In this document: positions 9,679 to 18,667 of the stretch, one piece after another | Numbering within the stretch: the first letter of the stretch is position 1 | Layout of the letters: every line of letters begins with the position of its first letter | DNA from: a bacterium | Lineage (GTDB): Bacteria; Verrucomicrobiota; Verrucomicrobiia; Limisphaerales; UBA8199 | Assembly (NCBI GenBank): GCA_021784555.1 | Contig: JAJYHY010000002.1 | Location: 17,604-81,603, forward strand | DNA: 64,000 nt | Reading direction: 5' to 3' | The notes under the pieces: generated by a model | The model's database searches: none | The model's input: the letters and a program-made list of their open reading frames with translations, nothing else | Told to the model about the DNA's origin: nothing | Program-made: the position numbers and the translations under genes

Positions 9679-10542
9679 GTGACCACGATCGAAGCGATCA
9701 AACTCCTGGAACGGTTCCGCGATGGGAACGCCGGCCTGGAAGACGTGCTGCGCACGTTTCAGGCCGCGCCGGTGGCGGACATTGGGTTTGCCCAGGTGGA
9801 CGTGCATCGGGCGATTCGGCGAGGGTTCCCGGAGGTGATTTTCGGCGCGGGCAAATCCCCCGAGCAGGTGGTCACCATCGCCCAGCAGTTGCGTGAACAC
9901 GGGCAACGTGTTTTGGCGACGCGGGTTACGCTCGAGCACGCGCGGCTTTTTCTGAGACAATTCCCCGAGGCGGTTCATCACGAGGTCGCCCGGTGCCTGA
10001 GCCTGGACCCGCAGCCGTTGCCCAAACGCCCCGGAACGATTGCGGTGGTCTGCGCCGGCACGAGCGATTTGCCGGTGGCGGAGGAGGCGGCGGTGACGGC
10101 GGAAATTATGGGTAACCGGGTGGAACGGATCGCGGACGTGGGAGTATCCGGCGTTCACCGTTTGCTGGGACGGCTGGATGCTATCCAACGCGCGAACGTG
10201 GTGGTGGTGGTGGCCGGCATGGAAGGCGCCCTGCCGAGCGTGGTGACCGGCCTGGTCTGGCGCCCGGTCATCGCGGTGCCGACCAGCATTGGCTACGGGG
10301 CCAGCTTTGGAGGCCTGGCTCCTTTGCTGGGCATGCTCAACAGTTGCGCCAGCGGGATGACGGTCGTCAATATTGACAACGGGTTTGGGGCCGGCTATGC
10401 CGCCAGCCAGATCAACGCCTTGGCCGGCGCGGCGCCCCAACCGCGCGATTCCAATCCGAGAACGCAAGAGGCCCTGGACATCGGGGTCGCGGCCCAGGGC
10501 GGCGGCGGCCAACGCATGGCCGCGACCGCGGGAATTCCATGA
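9679..10542 (+). CDS. larB: nickel pincer cofactor biosynthesis protein LarB
   Basis: AIR-carboxylase-like: IAVVCAGTSDLPVAEEAAVTAEIMGNRVERIADVGVSGVHRLL...VVVVAGMEGALPSVVTGLVWRPVIAVPTSIGYGASFGG. Confidence 0.93.
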   Translation: MTTIEAIKLLERFRDGNAGLEDVLRTFQAAPVADIGFAQVDVHRAIRRGFPEVIFGAGKSPEQVVTIAQQLREHGQRVLATRVTLEHARLFLRQFPEAVHHEVARCLSLDPQPLPKRPGTIAVVCAGTSDLPVAEEAAVTAEIMGNRVERIADVGVSGVHRLLGRLDAIQRANVVVVVAGMEGALPSVVTGLVWRPVIAVPTSIGYGASFGGLAPLLGMLNSCASGMTVVNIDNGFGAGYAASQINALAGAAPQPRDSNPRTQEALDIGVAAQGGGGQRMAATAGIP

Positions 10543-11972
10543 AAACCCTCTACCTCGACCTCTTCAGCGGCATCAGTGGCGACATGTTCGTCGCGGCGCT
10601 GATTGATTTGGGGGTCGATGCGGGGCGCTTGGAGGAGGAATTGGAAAAACTGGGCCTGGACGGCTATCACCTGCACGTCACGCGTCAACACCGACTCGGC
10701 ATCGAAGGAGTCCGCTTTGACGTTCACCTGGAAGACAATGCCGAGACAGGCAGTCAGGAGAGAGGGCATTCTCACGGGCATCAACACGAGGGCGAACAAG
10801 AGCAGGAGCAAGAACAAGGGCAAGGGCAAGGGCAAGAGCAGGAGCACGGGCACCGACACGAACATTCCCACGGGCATTTCCATGGCCAGCATCGTCTGCG
10901 CGAGTGCGACGATTCGCCCACCCGTTCCCAGGCCCAAACCGCCTCCGGCGTCCTTCCTCCCGCACACGCGCACGCCCATGGCCGGACTTTCAGCGCAATT
11001 CGAGAGCTGTTGACCAACAGTCCTCTCAGCGATTGGGTGAGGGAGCAGGCGATCGCCGTCTTCCATCGAATCGCGGTGGCCGAGGGCAGGATTCACGGTC
11101 TGCCCCCGGACCAGGTCGCTTTTCACGAGGTCGGGGCGGTGGACTCGATCATTGACATTGTCGGCGCGTGCATCGGGCTGGACATGCTCGGCAGGCCCAG
11201 ACTGCTTGCCAGCCCGGTGGTAGAAGGGACAGGCTGGATTGAATGCGCGCATGGCCGTTTTCCGGTTCCGGCGCCCGCCACCCTCGCCATTCTGGGGGCG
11301 CGCGGGATTCCGGTCTCTCAATGCGACGAGCCTCATGAAATGGTGACACCTACGGGCGCCGCCTTGCTGGCCGAGTTGGTCCAGAGCTTCGGTCCCATGC
11401 GAAACGTGGTGGCGGAGCAGATCGGGTTTGGCCTGGGGGCGCGCGAGACCGAGAGCCGGCCCAATGCCCTGCGGGCAATTCTGGGCGAGGCAAAAAGCAC
11501 GGGAGAGGTTCAGGCGCATGATTGGGAGACCGACACCGTGATGATGCTGGAGACAAACCTGGATGACATCAGCGGAGAGATCGTAGGCCACGTGATAGAG
11601 AAGGCGCTGGCGGCGGGCGCCCTCGACGCCTTTCACTCCCCCATCCAGATGAAGAAGAATCGTCCAGGTGTGCTTTTAACGGTGCTCTGTGCCGAAACCG
11701 ATGCCGACACGTTCACTGAGTTGCTCTTGCGAGAGACCACCACGCTGGGCGTCCGGCGCCACCTTGCCGTGCGTCGCAAGCTGCGCCGGGACTTCACGGA
11801 AGTAAGCACGCCGTACGGCCAGGTGACGGTGAAGCTGGGACGGCTCGACGGCGAGATTGTTCAGGTCGCGCCGGAATACGAATCCTGCCGTCAAGCTGCG
11901 GAAACGGCGAAAGTGCCGTTGAAGCAGGTCTATAGCGCCGCCCTGGAAGGCCTTTCCCTGCCCTTGACATGA
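10539..11972 (+). CDS. larC: nickel pincer cofactor biosynthesis protein LarC
   Basis: MKTLYLDLFSGISGDMFVAALIDLGVD...VAFHEVGAVDSIIDIVGACIGLDML...METNLDDISGEIVGHV; overlaps larB. Confidence 0.95.
   Translation: MKTLYLDLFSGISGDMFVAALIDLGVDAGRLEEELEKLGLDGYHLHVTRQHRLGIEGVRFDVHLEDNAETGSQERGHSHGHQHEGEQEQEQEQGQGQGQEQEHGHRHEHSHGHFHGQHRLRECDDSPTRSQAQTASGVLPPAHAHAHGRTFSAIRELLTNSPLSDWVREQAIAVFHRIAVAEGRIHGLPPDQVAFHEVGAVDSIIDIVGACIGLDMLGRPRLLASPVVEGTGWIECAHGRFPVPAPATLAILGARGIPVSQCDEPHEMVTPTGAALLAELVQSFGPMRNVVAEQIGFGLGARETESRPNALRAILGEAKSTGEVQAHDWETDTVMMLETNLDDISGEIVGHVIEKALAAGALDAFHSPIQMKKNRPGVLLTVLCAETDADTFTELLLRETTTLGVRRHLAVRRKLRRDFTEVSTPYGQVTVKLGRLDGEIVQVAPEYESCRQAAETAKVPLKQVYSAALEGLSLPLT
10761..10892 (+). 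repeat. hexamer-derived low-complexity coding insertion (His/Gln/Glu rich) in larC
   Basis: SHGHQHEGEQEQEQEQGQGQGQEQEHGHRHEHSHGHFHGQH; DNA built of gagcag/gggcaa hexamers. Confidence 0.9.
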
Positions 11973-12220
11973 TTAGCGCTGAACTCCTGAAAATCCTCTG
12001 CTGCCCGGAAACACACCAGGGCCTGCACCCGGCCGAGGCCGGACTTATCGAAGAATTGAATGAGAAAATCGCCGCGGGCCGTCTCGCCAACCGCGCCGAC
12101 CAGACGGTGCAGCTTCCCATCGACGGCGGGCTCATCCGCGAGGACGGCAAATTCCTCTATCCCATCCGCGACAACATCCCCGTCATGCTCATAGACGAAG
12201 CCATCCCGCTGGGGGGCTGA
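11969..12220 (+). CDS. Trm112-like protein
   Basis: MISAELLKILCCPETHQGLHPA...LIREDGKFLYPIRDNIPVMLIDEAIPL. Confidence 0.85.
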   Translation: MISAELLKILCCPETHQGLHPAEAGLIEELNEKIAAGRLANRADQTVQLPIDGGLIREDGKFLYPIRDNIPVMLIDEAIPLGG

Positions 12221-13257
12221 TGCACCCACCTCCTGAACAGCCCCAACCGGCCGCTCCAGGAAAACCGGCCGTGCTGGTTACCGGCGGCGCCGGTTTTATC
12301 GGCTCGCACCTTGTTGAGCGGTTGCTCGCGGAGGGGAAACCGGTGGTCGTGATTGATGATCTCTCGACCGGGCGGCTCGAGAACCTGCGTGAGGTCGAAG
12401 GCCATCCCGCGCTCCGCGTCATTCAAAGCACCGTCTCGGCTTGCCCGCAGCTTGCGGAACTCGTTGGCGAGGCTGAATCCGTGTATCACTTGGCGGCGGC
12501 GGTCGGCGTCGAGTTGGTGGTACGCTCGCCGATTCGGGTGCTGGAGACCAACCTTCACGAAACCGAGGTGCTGCTGGAGGCGGCGGCGCGGCGGAGCGTT
12601 CCTGTGCTCCTCACCTCGACTTCGGAAGTCTATGGAAAGAGTCTCAAACCCGCGTTCAGCGAAGAGGACGACTTGCTCATCGGTCCGCCGCGCCAATCCC
12701 GCTGGAGTTATGCCTGCTCGAAGCTGATGGACGAATTCCTCGCCTTCGCCTTTTTCAAGGAGCGGAATCTGCCCATCGTCATCGCACGCCTCTTCAATAC
12801 CGTTGGCCCGCGCCAAACCGGGCGGTATGGGATGGTTTTGCCGCGCTTTATCGCCGCCGCCAAGGCCGGGCAGCCCTTGAAGGTTTTTGGGGATGGCAAG
12901 CAGACGCGCTGCTTTTGCTACGTTCAGGACACCGTTGATGCGCTGGTTGGTCTTCAAGACTGCCCGGGTGCTCGAGGCGGGGTGTTCAATATCGGCAGCA
13001 CCGAAGAAATCTCCATCCGGGATTTGGCGGCACTGGTCATCGAGATCCTCCATTCGCGATCACCCATTGAGTTTGTTCCCTACAATCAGGCCTACGAACC
13101 CGGTTTCGAGGACATGCGCCGCCGCAAACCGGTCGTGGACCGCCTCCAGGCCGTGCTCCATTCCCGGCCCTTGACTCCCCTGCGGCGGATTATCGAGCTG
13201 ACGGTGGCTCAAGCAGCTCGAGCAGACGCATTGCTGCCTCCGGCGTCTCCTCCTTAA
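12220..13257 (+). CDS. NAD-dependent epimerase/dehydratase (extended SDR, nucleotide-sugar type)
   Basis: VTGGAGFIGSHLVERLLAEGKPVVVIDDLSTG; YACSK; overlaps upstream gene. Confidence 0.92.
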   Translation: MHPPPEQPQPAAPGKPAVLVTGGAGFIGSHLVERLLAEGKPVVVIDDLSTGRLENLREVEGHPALRVIQSTVSACPQLAELVGEAESVYHLAAAVGVELVVRSPIRVLETNLHETEVLLEAAARRSVPVLLTSTSEVYGKSLKPAFSEEDDLLIGPPRQSRWSYACSKLMDEFLAFAFFKERNLPIVIARLFNTVGPRQTGRYGMVLPRFIAAAKAGQPLKVFGDGKQTRCFCYVQDTVDALVGLQDCPGARGGVFNIGSTEEISIRDLAALVIEILHSRSPIEFVPYNQAYEPGFEDMRRRKPVVDRLQAVLHSRPLTPLRRIIELTVAQAARADALLPPASPP

Positions 13258-13315
13258 TAGGGCGCCGGGCGGCCCCAGAAAGACTAATGGTTGAGCTTGA
13301 CTGGGGGCGTTTGGC

Positions 13316-13609
13316 TTGTATGGTTCATACGTGCAAAGCAAGACGTTCCCGCTGGCCATCCCAAACGAACTACTCAGCCAGGTGCGGCGGGCGGCCCGGA
13401 AGACCGGTCTCTCGATGGCCGAGACCATGCGCCAAAGCATGAGACTGGGCCTCGAGCGTCTGGTTCGCGGGTTAGCGCCAGAGCCGCGAGTCACGAACGT
13501 GGACCCTCTTCCGGATGAGGTCCTAGACCGCTACTACTCCCGCCCTGAGCGCGATGAGGCGGGACTGGCTCGTCTCATCAAAGCGCAAGCGACCGGGAGA
13601 CGGGATTGA
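13316..13609 (+). CDS. ribbon-helix-helix-type antitoxin candidate
   Basis: FPLAIPNELLSQVRRAARKTGLSMAETMRQSMRLGL; overlaps a PemK/MazF-like ORF. Confidence 0.65.
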   Translation: MYGSYVQSKTFPLAIPNELLSQVRRAARKTGLSMAETMRQSMRLGLERLVRGLAPEPRVTNVDPLPDEVLDRYYSRPERDEAGLARLIKAQATGRRD

Positions 13610-13920
13610 AAGCCTGGGAAATTTGGACGTGGGAGGGCCATCCGGTTGTGCTGGTCTCGAATCAGCGGCGGATCGATCGGAAGCAAAAGCTCGTGGTGTT
13701 GAAATGCCAGACTCTTTATTCGGGTGATCCCCCAGCCGGGGAGTTTGAAACCGTGCTAGGGCAGGAAGACGGATTGGAGCGGCCGACGGTATGCATTTGC
13801 GATCCGTTCTTCACCGCGCACAAATCTGAGATAAGCCAAAGACGCGGGGCTGTGTCATACGAACGGCAACGCGACATTTCACGGAAGATGGTTCAGGGCC
13901 TGGCGATCGCCGGGCTCTGA
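13606..13920 (+). CDS. PemK/MazF-like toxin candidate
   Basis: HPVVLVSNQRRIDRKQKLVVLKCQTL...EDGLERPTVCICDPFFTAHKSEISQRRGAVSYERQRDISRKM. Confidence 0.7.
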   Translation: MKAWEIWTWEGHPVVLVSNQRRIDRKQKLVVLKCQTLYSGDPPAGEFETVLGQEDGLERPTVCICDPFFTAHKSEISQRRGAVSYERQRDISRKMVQGLAIAGL

Positions 13921-13970
13921 GAAAAAGCCGGGGCATTGTTCCCGCCCCATTCGCCTGATAGGCTGCCCCG

Positions 13971-15263
13971 ATGAAAATGAACGTATCAGCGAGAGTCCTC
14001 ATCGCAATCTATTTGCTTCCTTTCGGTGTGCTTCACGCCAATGACCAGGGCGTGCGCCATCTGCTCGCCGATGCCCCGGCTCCCCCTCCAACCCATGCGC
14101 TCAAGCCGTGGCCAAGCCAGCCCCCCGCGGACTGCCCCTTCCCGAAATCACGGAGCATCATCGGGCTGGCGTTCACCGGACGCCACGCCGAGTACGCGCA
14201 TGCCGACACCTGGTATCCTTCGTGGGCCGCGGATGGCAACCTGTATTCTCCATGGACGGACGGAAGCGTCCATGGCCTCGGTTCGAGTTCATCAGGAGAA
14301 AACGCGACCACCGGCAACGCGACGATTCTTGGCGATGATCCTTTGCACTTGGTGATCACCAACCAAGGCGTATTTAACTCCAGCCCGCGTCCTTACGCGG
14401 GCCGGTACCCGTGCGGCAGCCTGGTCTATCGCGGCGTTTGGTATTATGGGACCTACTGTTTGGCCCCGAGCGGCATCGTTCGGCACGATGCAACCACCTA
14501 TAACTGGCCGTGGCTGGGCCCGTTTGTCGGGTTCCGGTGGTCCACCGATTACGGGAGGACATGGACCCAGACGCCCTGCACGCCGGCCCACCCGCTCTTT
14601 GGAGAACAGGGGCTGCATGGTGAGCCGGTCAAGATTGGCTCGCCTCATTTTGTCGATCTCGGCAAAGAGTTGGAATACTCCCCTGATGGCAAGGCCTACC
14701 TCGTGGCCCATGGCGCCAGCGACGGCACAAACCGCCGCTTCGCTTATGACAGTTGGATCACCGGCGATGAGATCTATCTGCTCCGGGTGACGCCCAGCAT
14801 CGCGAACATGAATGACGCCAGGAAATACGAATTCTTCGCCGGACGCGACGAGAACGGGGCTGCCCGCTGGTCTCACGATTTCGCCCGGATTCAGCCCATC
14901 GCGGCGTGGCGGGACCATGCCGGCTGTGTCACCATGACCTATGACGCCCCTCTGCGCAAATACCTGCTCTGCGTGACCGACGGCGGCAATACGGTTTCCC
15001 GTTTCAGCAGCTACATTTTGGAATCGGATGCTATCAGCGGGCCGTGGAAGCTCGCCGCTTATCTCAAGGACTTCGGCGAGCAGGCCTACTTCGTCAATAT
15101 TCCTTCCAAGTTTATTGGCGCTGACGGTCGCACGGTCTGGCTCTGCTACGCCGCCAATTTCAGTTCCGGCTGGGGCGGCGTCACCTTCGCTTCCCGCCCG
15201 CCCGGCAGCCGCTACGGGATGTGCCTGCAAGAGGCGCGGCTCCTGTCGCCAACGGACCGGTGA
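13971..15263 (+). CDS. secreted glycosidase-like / DUF4185-like beta-propeller protein
   Basis: signal peptide; WSTDYGRTWTQTPCTPAHPLFGE, ILESDAISGPWKLAAYLKDFGEQAYFVNIPSKF. Confidence 0.55.
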   Translation: MKMNVSARVLIAIYLLPFGVLHANDQGVRHLLADAPAPPPTHALKPWPSQPPADCPFPKSRSIIGLAFTGRHAEYAHADTWYPSWAADGNLYSPWTDGSVHGLGSSSSGENATTGNATILGDDPLHLVITNQGVFNSSPRPYAGRYPCGSLVYRGVWYYGTYCLAPSGIVRHDATTYNWPWLGPFVGFRWSTDYGRTWTQTPCTPAHPLFGEQGLHGEPVKIGSPHFVDLGKELEYSPDGKAYLVAHGASDGTNRRFAYDSWITGDEIYLLRVTPSIANMNDARKYEFFAGRDENGAARWSHDFARIQPIAAWRDHAGCVTMTYDAPLRKYLLCVTDGGNTVSRFSSYILESDAISGPWKLAAYLKDFGEQAYFVNIPSKFIGADGRTVWLCYAANFSSGWGGVTFASRPPGSRYGMCLQEARLLSPTDR

Positions 15264-15308
15264 TTGCCAGCCCAAGTATCCCACAGACTGTCCGCCGACT
15301 CATGAACG

Positions 15309-16757
15309 TCAGTCCTTCCAGGGCTGTGATTCCACTTTGAAGGCGTAGGCTTGCCGGCACGGGCGCCGGGTTTGGTCCTGAAGCGCCGCCGGCAGCTCTA
15401 TCACCAAGCCGTCCGCGTCCTGGCGCCATCTCAAAGCCGGCTTCCAGCCGAGCAGGTGGATTTGAGAGCCTGGTATCGCCTTGACCAATGTCGTTCGCAG
15501 CGACCGGCCAGGCCATTTGAGGCAAATGACATAGACGGTCTTCCTGTCCTTGGAACGTGTAAAGCGCAAGTTGGCCCCCTCGTGATAGCGGAAGTAGGGC
15601 CGCGTGGCGTAAATGCATTCGCCATTGACTTTCAGCCAGTCGCCGACATAGGTCACTCGGTCAATCATCTGCTTGGGCCACCTGCCGGTCGGGTCCGGTC
15701 CGAAGCCAACCTCGAAGTTGCCCCCCTTGGCGACGATGTCGATAAGGCTGCTGAGCACCCACTCCTTGGGCTTGTAGGTGTCATGCTGCTTGTAAGAGAA
15801 ACCGGTGCCGCAAGGGTAGATCACCTGCCAGGGGCGGTTGATGCGGTTGGGGTCTTCGGGAATGGTCGCCTCCGGCGTTTCATAATCCCCGTAATTGCCG
15901 ATGCCTCGGTTGCGCAGCAGGATATGGGGCTGGAGGCGGCGCGCCAGCTTGGCAATCCCATACGCATCGTTCTGTGCCGCCTTGGGCCAACTGATATCCA
16001 AAGAGAGCATGTCAATTGGGCCATACCAGGTGAGCAGTTCCGTGATCTGCTCGCGTTCCTTCTGGATAAAGGCCGCCCAACGTTGGGGCTGCGATTGTTT
16101 GGTGAAGGCTGGATCGTACCAATAATTCCGGTTATCCCAGCCAAAATCCCAGTCGTGCCAGTCAATGTGCGAGAAATAGAAAGCGATGCCCAAGCCGTGC
16201 GCGCGAGCCGCCTTCACCACTTGGCCAATGATATCCTTCTTGTAAGGCGTCTCCGCGATGCTGAAGTGATTGGTCACCTCCACGTAACTGCCATCCGGCA
16301 TCTTCTCGAAGCCCCTCTGCCACGTCCGCGTTGGCCATAGGCAAAATCCCTCGTGATGTTTCGTGGTGATGGTGAAGAATTTCATGCCGGCGGCTTGCAT
16401 GATGTCCATCCATTGGTTCGCGTCGAAATTGGTGGGATCGAATCGCTCGTAGGAAGAGAAATAGTTCTTGAGCCAGGGCTTGTCGCCGAGGTGCTCGGTG
16501 ATAATCCACGACTCACGCCCGTTGAACAGGGTGTAGAGACCCCAATGAATGCGAAGCCCCCACTTCCAGTCCATCCACCGGTTTAGGGCCGCCTCTCCGG
16601 CGTGCCGGTAGTTCGGGTCCTCCACGCGGTAGCCCGGGTATCTCTGTCGAAGCCGCTGTTCCTCCCGCGCGCTGATGGGGTGATCGGCCGGTTGCTGAGC
16701 AGCTAGCACGAATGGGGAGATTAGAAGGAAAGCCGCGACAAGGGTATGCATTTTCAT
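15309..16757 (-). CDS. alpha-L-fucosidase family (GH29-like), secreted
   Basis: signal peptide; WGLRIHWGLYTLFNGRESWIITEH, AAGMKFFTITTKHHEGFCLWPTRT, LLTWYGPIDMLSLDISW. Confidence 0.88.
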   Translation of the reverse strand: MKMHTLVAAFLLISPFVLAAQQPADHPISAREEQRLRQRYPGYRVEDPNYRHAGEAALNRWMDWKWGLRIHWGLYTLFNGRESWIITEHLGDKPWLKNYFSSYERFDPTNFDANQWMDIMQAAGMKFFTITTKHHEGFCLWPTRTWQRGFEKMPDGSYVEVTNHFSIAETPYKKDIIGQVVKAARAHGLGIAFYFSHIDWHDWDFGWDNRNYWYDPAFTKQSQPQRWAAFIQKEREQITELLTWYGPIDMLSLDISWPKAAQNDAYGIAKLARRLQPHILLRNRGIGNYGDYETPEATIPEDPNRINRPWQVIYPCGTGFSYKQHDTYKPKEWVLSSLIDIVAKGGNFEVGFGPDPTGRWPKQMIDRVTYVGDWLKVNGECIYATRPYFRYHEGANLRFTRSKDRKTVYVICLKWPGRSLRTTLVKAIPGSQIHLLGWKPALRWRQDADGLVIELPAALQDQTRRPCRQAYAFKVESQPWKD

Positions 16758-16815
16758 GCCCCGGAGTCTGGGGATAATCCTCTAAGGATTCAAGCGCGGG
16801 TTTTCAGCACCAGAC

Positions 16816-16936
16816 GCCACTAACATTTGAGAGATTCGTTGGCTCGCGCCGGCGCCATTTTTGTGTTCCGGAGGAACACACGATAGTAGCCGTTACGCGG
16901 TCCTCGCAATGGCTCACGTGGCCAAATGTTAGTGGC
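16816..16936. repeat. 121-bp MITE-like element with 14-bp perfect terminal inverted repeats
   Basis: GCCACTAACATTTG ... CAAATGTTAGTGGC; internal hairpin TGTGTTCC-GGA-GGAACACA. Confidence 0.6.
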
Positions 16937-17081
16937 ATTGGATTGAAAATCTGCGGTACGAAGAATTTTCTCGTGCGCCCCAAGATGGGAAAGAGACCGG
17001 ATAAGGCAGGGCGTAAGCGCCGCCTGCAAGAGTAGTTAAAACCCCGATTGAGGAGGTTCAGCCGGCACAGGATGGTACGAC

Positions 17082-17252
17082 ATGTTTGGATGGGCTGTAG
17101 TATTCTTTATAATCGCCATCATCGCCGCCATTTTTGGTTTTGGCGGCATCGCAGGCGCCGCAGCGAGTATCGCGGTGATCCTGTTTTGGGTGGCGTTGGC
17201 GCTATTCGTCCTCTCGCTGCTGGTGAGCATGTTCAGCGGCCGGAGGCCATAA
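17082..17252 (+). CDS. DUF1328 (UPF0391) small membrane protein; not in supplied ORF track
   Basis: translated by hand: [56 protein letters not shown]. Confidence 0.92.
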   Translation: MFGWAVVFFIIAIIAAIFGFGGIAGAAASIAVILFWVALALFVLSLLVSMFSGRRP

Positions 17253-17290
17253 TTGGCCACCGTCGAACTTTCACGCCAGGAGGGCCTGTA

Positions 17291-17333
17291 GAGTCCTAGA
17301 AGTTCAAAACACGTTGCAGACAGGTCAAGTTTT
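17291..17333 (+). repeat. repeat family C copy 2
   Basis: gagtcctagaagttcaaaacacgttgcagacaggtcaagtttt; 38/43 identical to 8497..8539 by eye. Confidence 0.65.
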
Positions 17334-17339
17334 TGGGAA

Positions 17340-17395
17340 GACACGAATTTCACGAATTGACGCGAATTCGTGGTAATTCGTGCAATTCGTGTCAA
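17340..17395. repeat. CACGAATT / AATTCGTG inverted tandem array
   Basis: gacacgaatttcacgaattgacgcgaattcgtggtaattcgtgcaattcgtgtc. Confidence 0.7.
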
Positions 17396-17439
17396 AGCGG
17401 GTCTGAGGCTGCCCTCGCTAGATCGTTCAGCGGCCTTTT

Positions 17440-17515
17440 TGGTGGAGCCGAGGCGATTCGAACGCCCGACCTTCTCGTTGCGAACGAGACGCTCTGCCAA
17501 CTGAGCTACGACCCC
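17440..17515 (-). tRNA. tRNA-Ala(CGC)
   Basis: reverse complement GGGGTCGTAGCTCAGTTGGCAGAGCGTCTCGTTCGCAACGAGAAGGTCGGGCGTTCGAATCGCCTCGGCTCCACCA; anticodon loop TTCGCAA, encoded CCA. Confidence 0.95.
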
Positions 17516-17605
17516 AACCACTTCACAGCCAAGCACTTACAACCGCCTGATCGGACTGAAAATTTTCCCTTTCACGACCCCCTTTCACGACGTATCTTCT
17601 GGTGC

Positions 17606-18667
17606 ATGAAAGAGACGCACGCACGCAACGGCGAATTTGGCCGCGTGGCTGAAAATCTGTTCCGATATTCTTCAAGCGGGGTTTACTATGCCCGCTTCCA
17701 GGCAAATGGCAAGGACATTTGTCGGAGTTTGCGCACAACAGATCGCGCCTTGGCCAAACGGCGGCTTGCCGATGAGATGGAGAAGGCTTCGAAGGTTGAC
17801 CCCAACATGGGAAAGCTGTCGCTCAGCGAGTTGCTTCGGCTTTACGATGAACATCTCGCGCAGTGCGCGCCAAAAACGGTGGCGACGCGGCGCTCGATCG
17901 CGAGATGTTTCAAGGAAACCTGGCGGCATGGACTGGAGCTTGCGGTTCAACAAATCAATGCCGGCCAACTCGAGCTCTGGCTCGCCGGCAAGAAGCGGGA
18001 GGTCAAGACCGCGACCTTCAACGAATACGCGAGGTTCCTTCGCCAGTTGTTCAACCTTGCGCTGAAGCTGCGCGCGATCGCCGCTTCCCCGGCCGCCGAC
18101 CTCCACGGAATTCGCGTCGAAAGCCCGATTCGCGCGACCCCCACCTGGGAGCAATTCCATCAGATCGTGAAGGACATCCGGGATCTAAAGCTGAACCGTG
18201 ATGCCGAGGACACCGCCGACCTCGTGGAGTTCATGGGGTTAGCAGGCGTCGGAACGGCAGAATGCGCCAACCTCCGAGGAGAGCACATCGATCTGGCGAA
18301 GAAGCGAATTAACCTCTACCGCGCAAAGACCGACACCGGCTACTCAATTCCGATATTTCCGCAGCTCTTGCCCTTCCTGCAGAAACTGGAGGCCAACGGG
18401 CGTATCCGCCTGGGGCAGACTGTCTTTGCGGTGAAGGATCCAAAGAAATCGTTGGCGGCGGCCTGCAAACGGCTGAACATGGCACACTTTTCGCCGCGCT
18501 CCCTACGTCGCTGTTTCATCACCCGCGCCATCGAGATGGGGATCGATTTCAAAACGATCTCGGCGTGGCAGGGACACCGCGACGGTGGAGTTCTTATCGC
18601 CAAGACCTACGGCCACTTGCGCAGCGAGCACAGCGAAGCGATGGCGCAACGGTTGGTCGCCCAGTGA
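17606..18667 (+). CDS. tyrosine recombinase/integrase-like protein
   Basis: N-terminal SAM-like domain, FSPRSLRRCFITRAIEMGIDFKTISAWQGHRDGGVLIAKTYGHL; the ORF-track start at 17333 runs through the tRNA, so the ATG at 17606 is preferred. Confidence 0.85.
   Translation: MKETHARNGEFGRVAENLFRYSSSGVYYARFQANGKDICRSLRTTDRALAKRRLADEMEKASKVDPNMGKLSLSELLRLYDEHLAQCAPKTVATRRSIARCFKETWRHGLELAVQQINAGQLELWLAGKKREVKTATFNEYARFLRQLFNLALKLRAIAASPAADLHGIRVESPIRATPTWEQFHQIVKDIRDLKLNRDAEDTADLVEFMGLAGVGTAECANLRGEHIDLAKKRINLYRAKTDTGYSIPIFPQLLPFLQKLEANGRIRLGQTVFAVKDPKKSLAAACKRLNMAHFSPRSLRRCFITRAIEMGIDFKTISAWQGHRDGGVLIAKTYGHLRSEHSEAMAQRLVAQ

Noticed and set aside
9679-11972. Complete lactate racemase (lar) operon
   Set aside because: Only LarB and LarC are recognisable; no LarA or LarE within the window
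17333-17605. N-terminal extension of the integrase ORF
   Set aside because: It reads antisense through the tRNA-Ala gene; ATG at 17606 gives a normal integrase N-terminus
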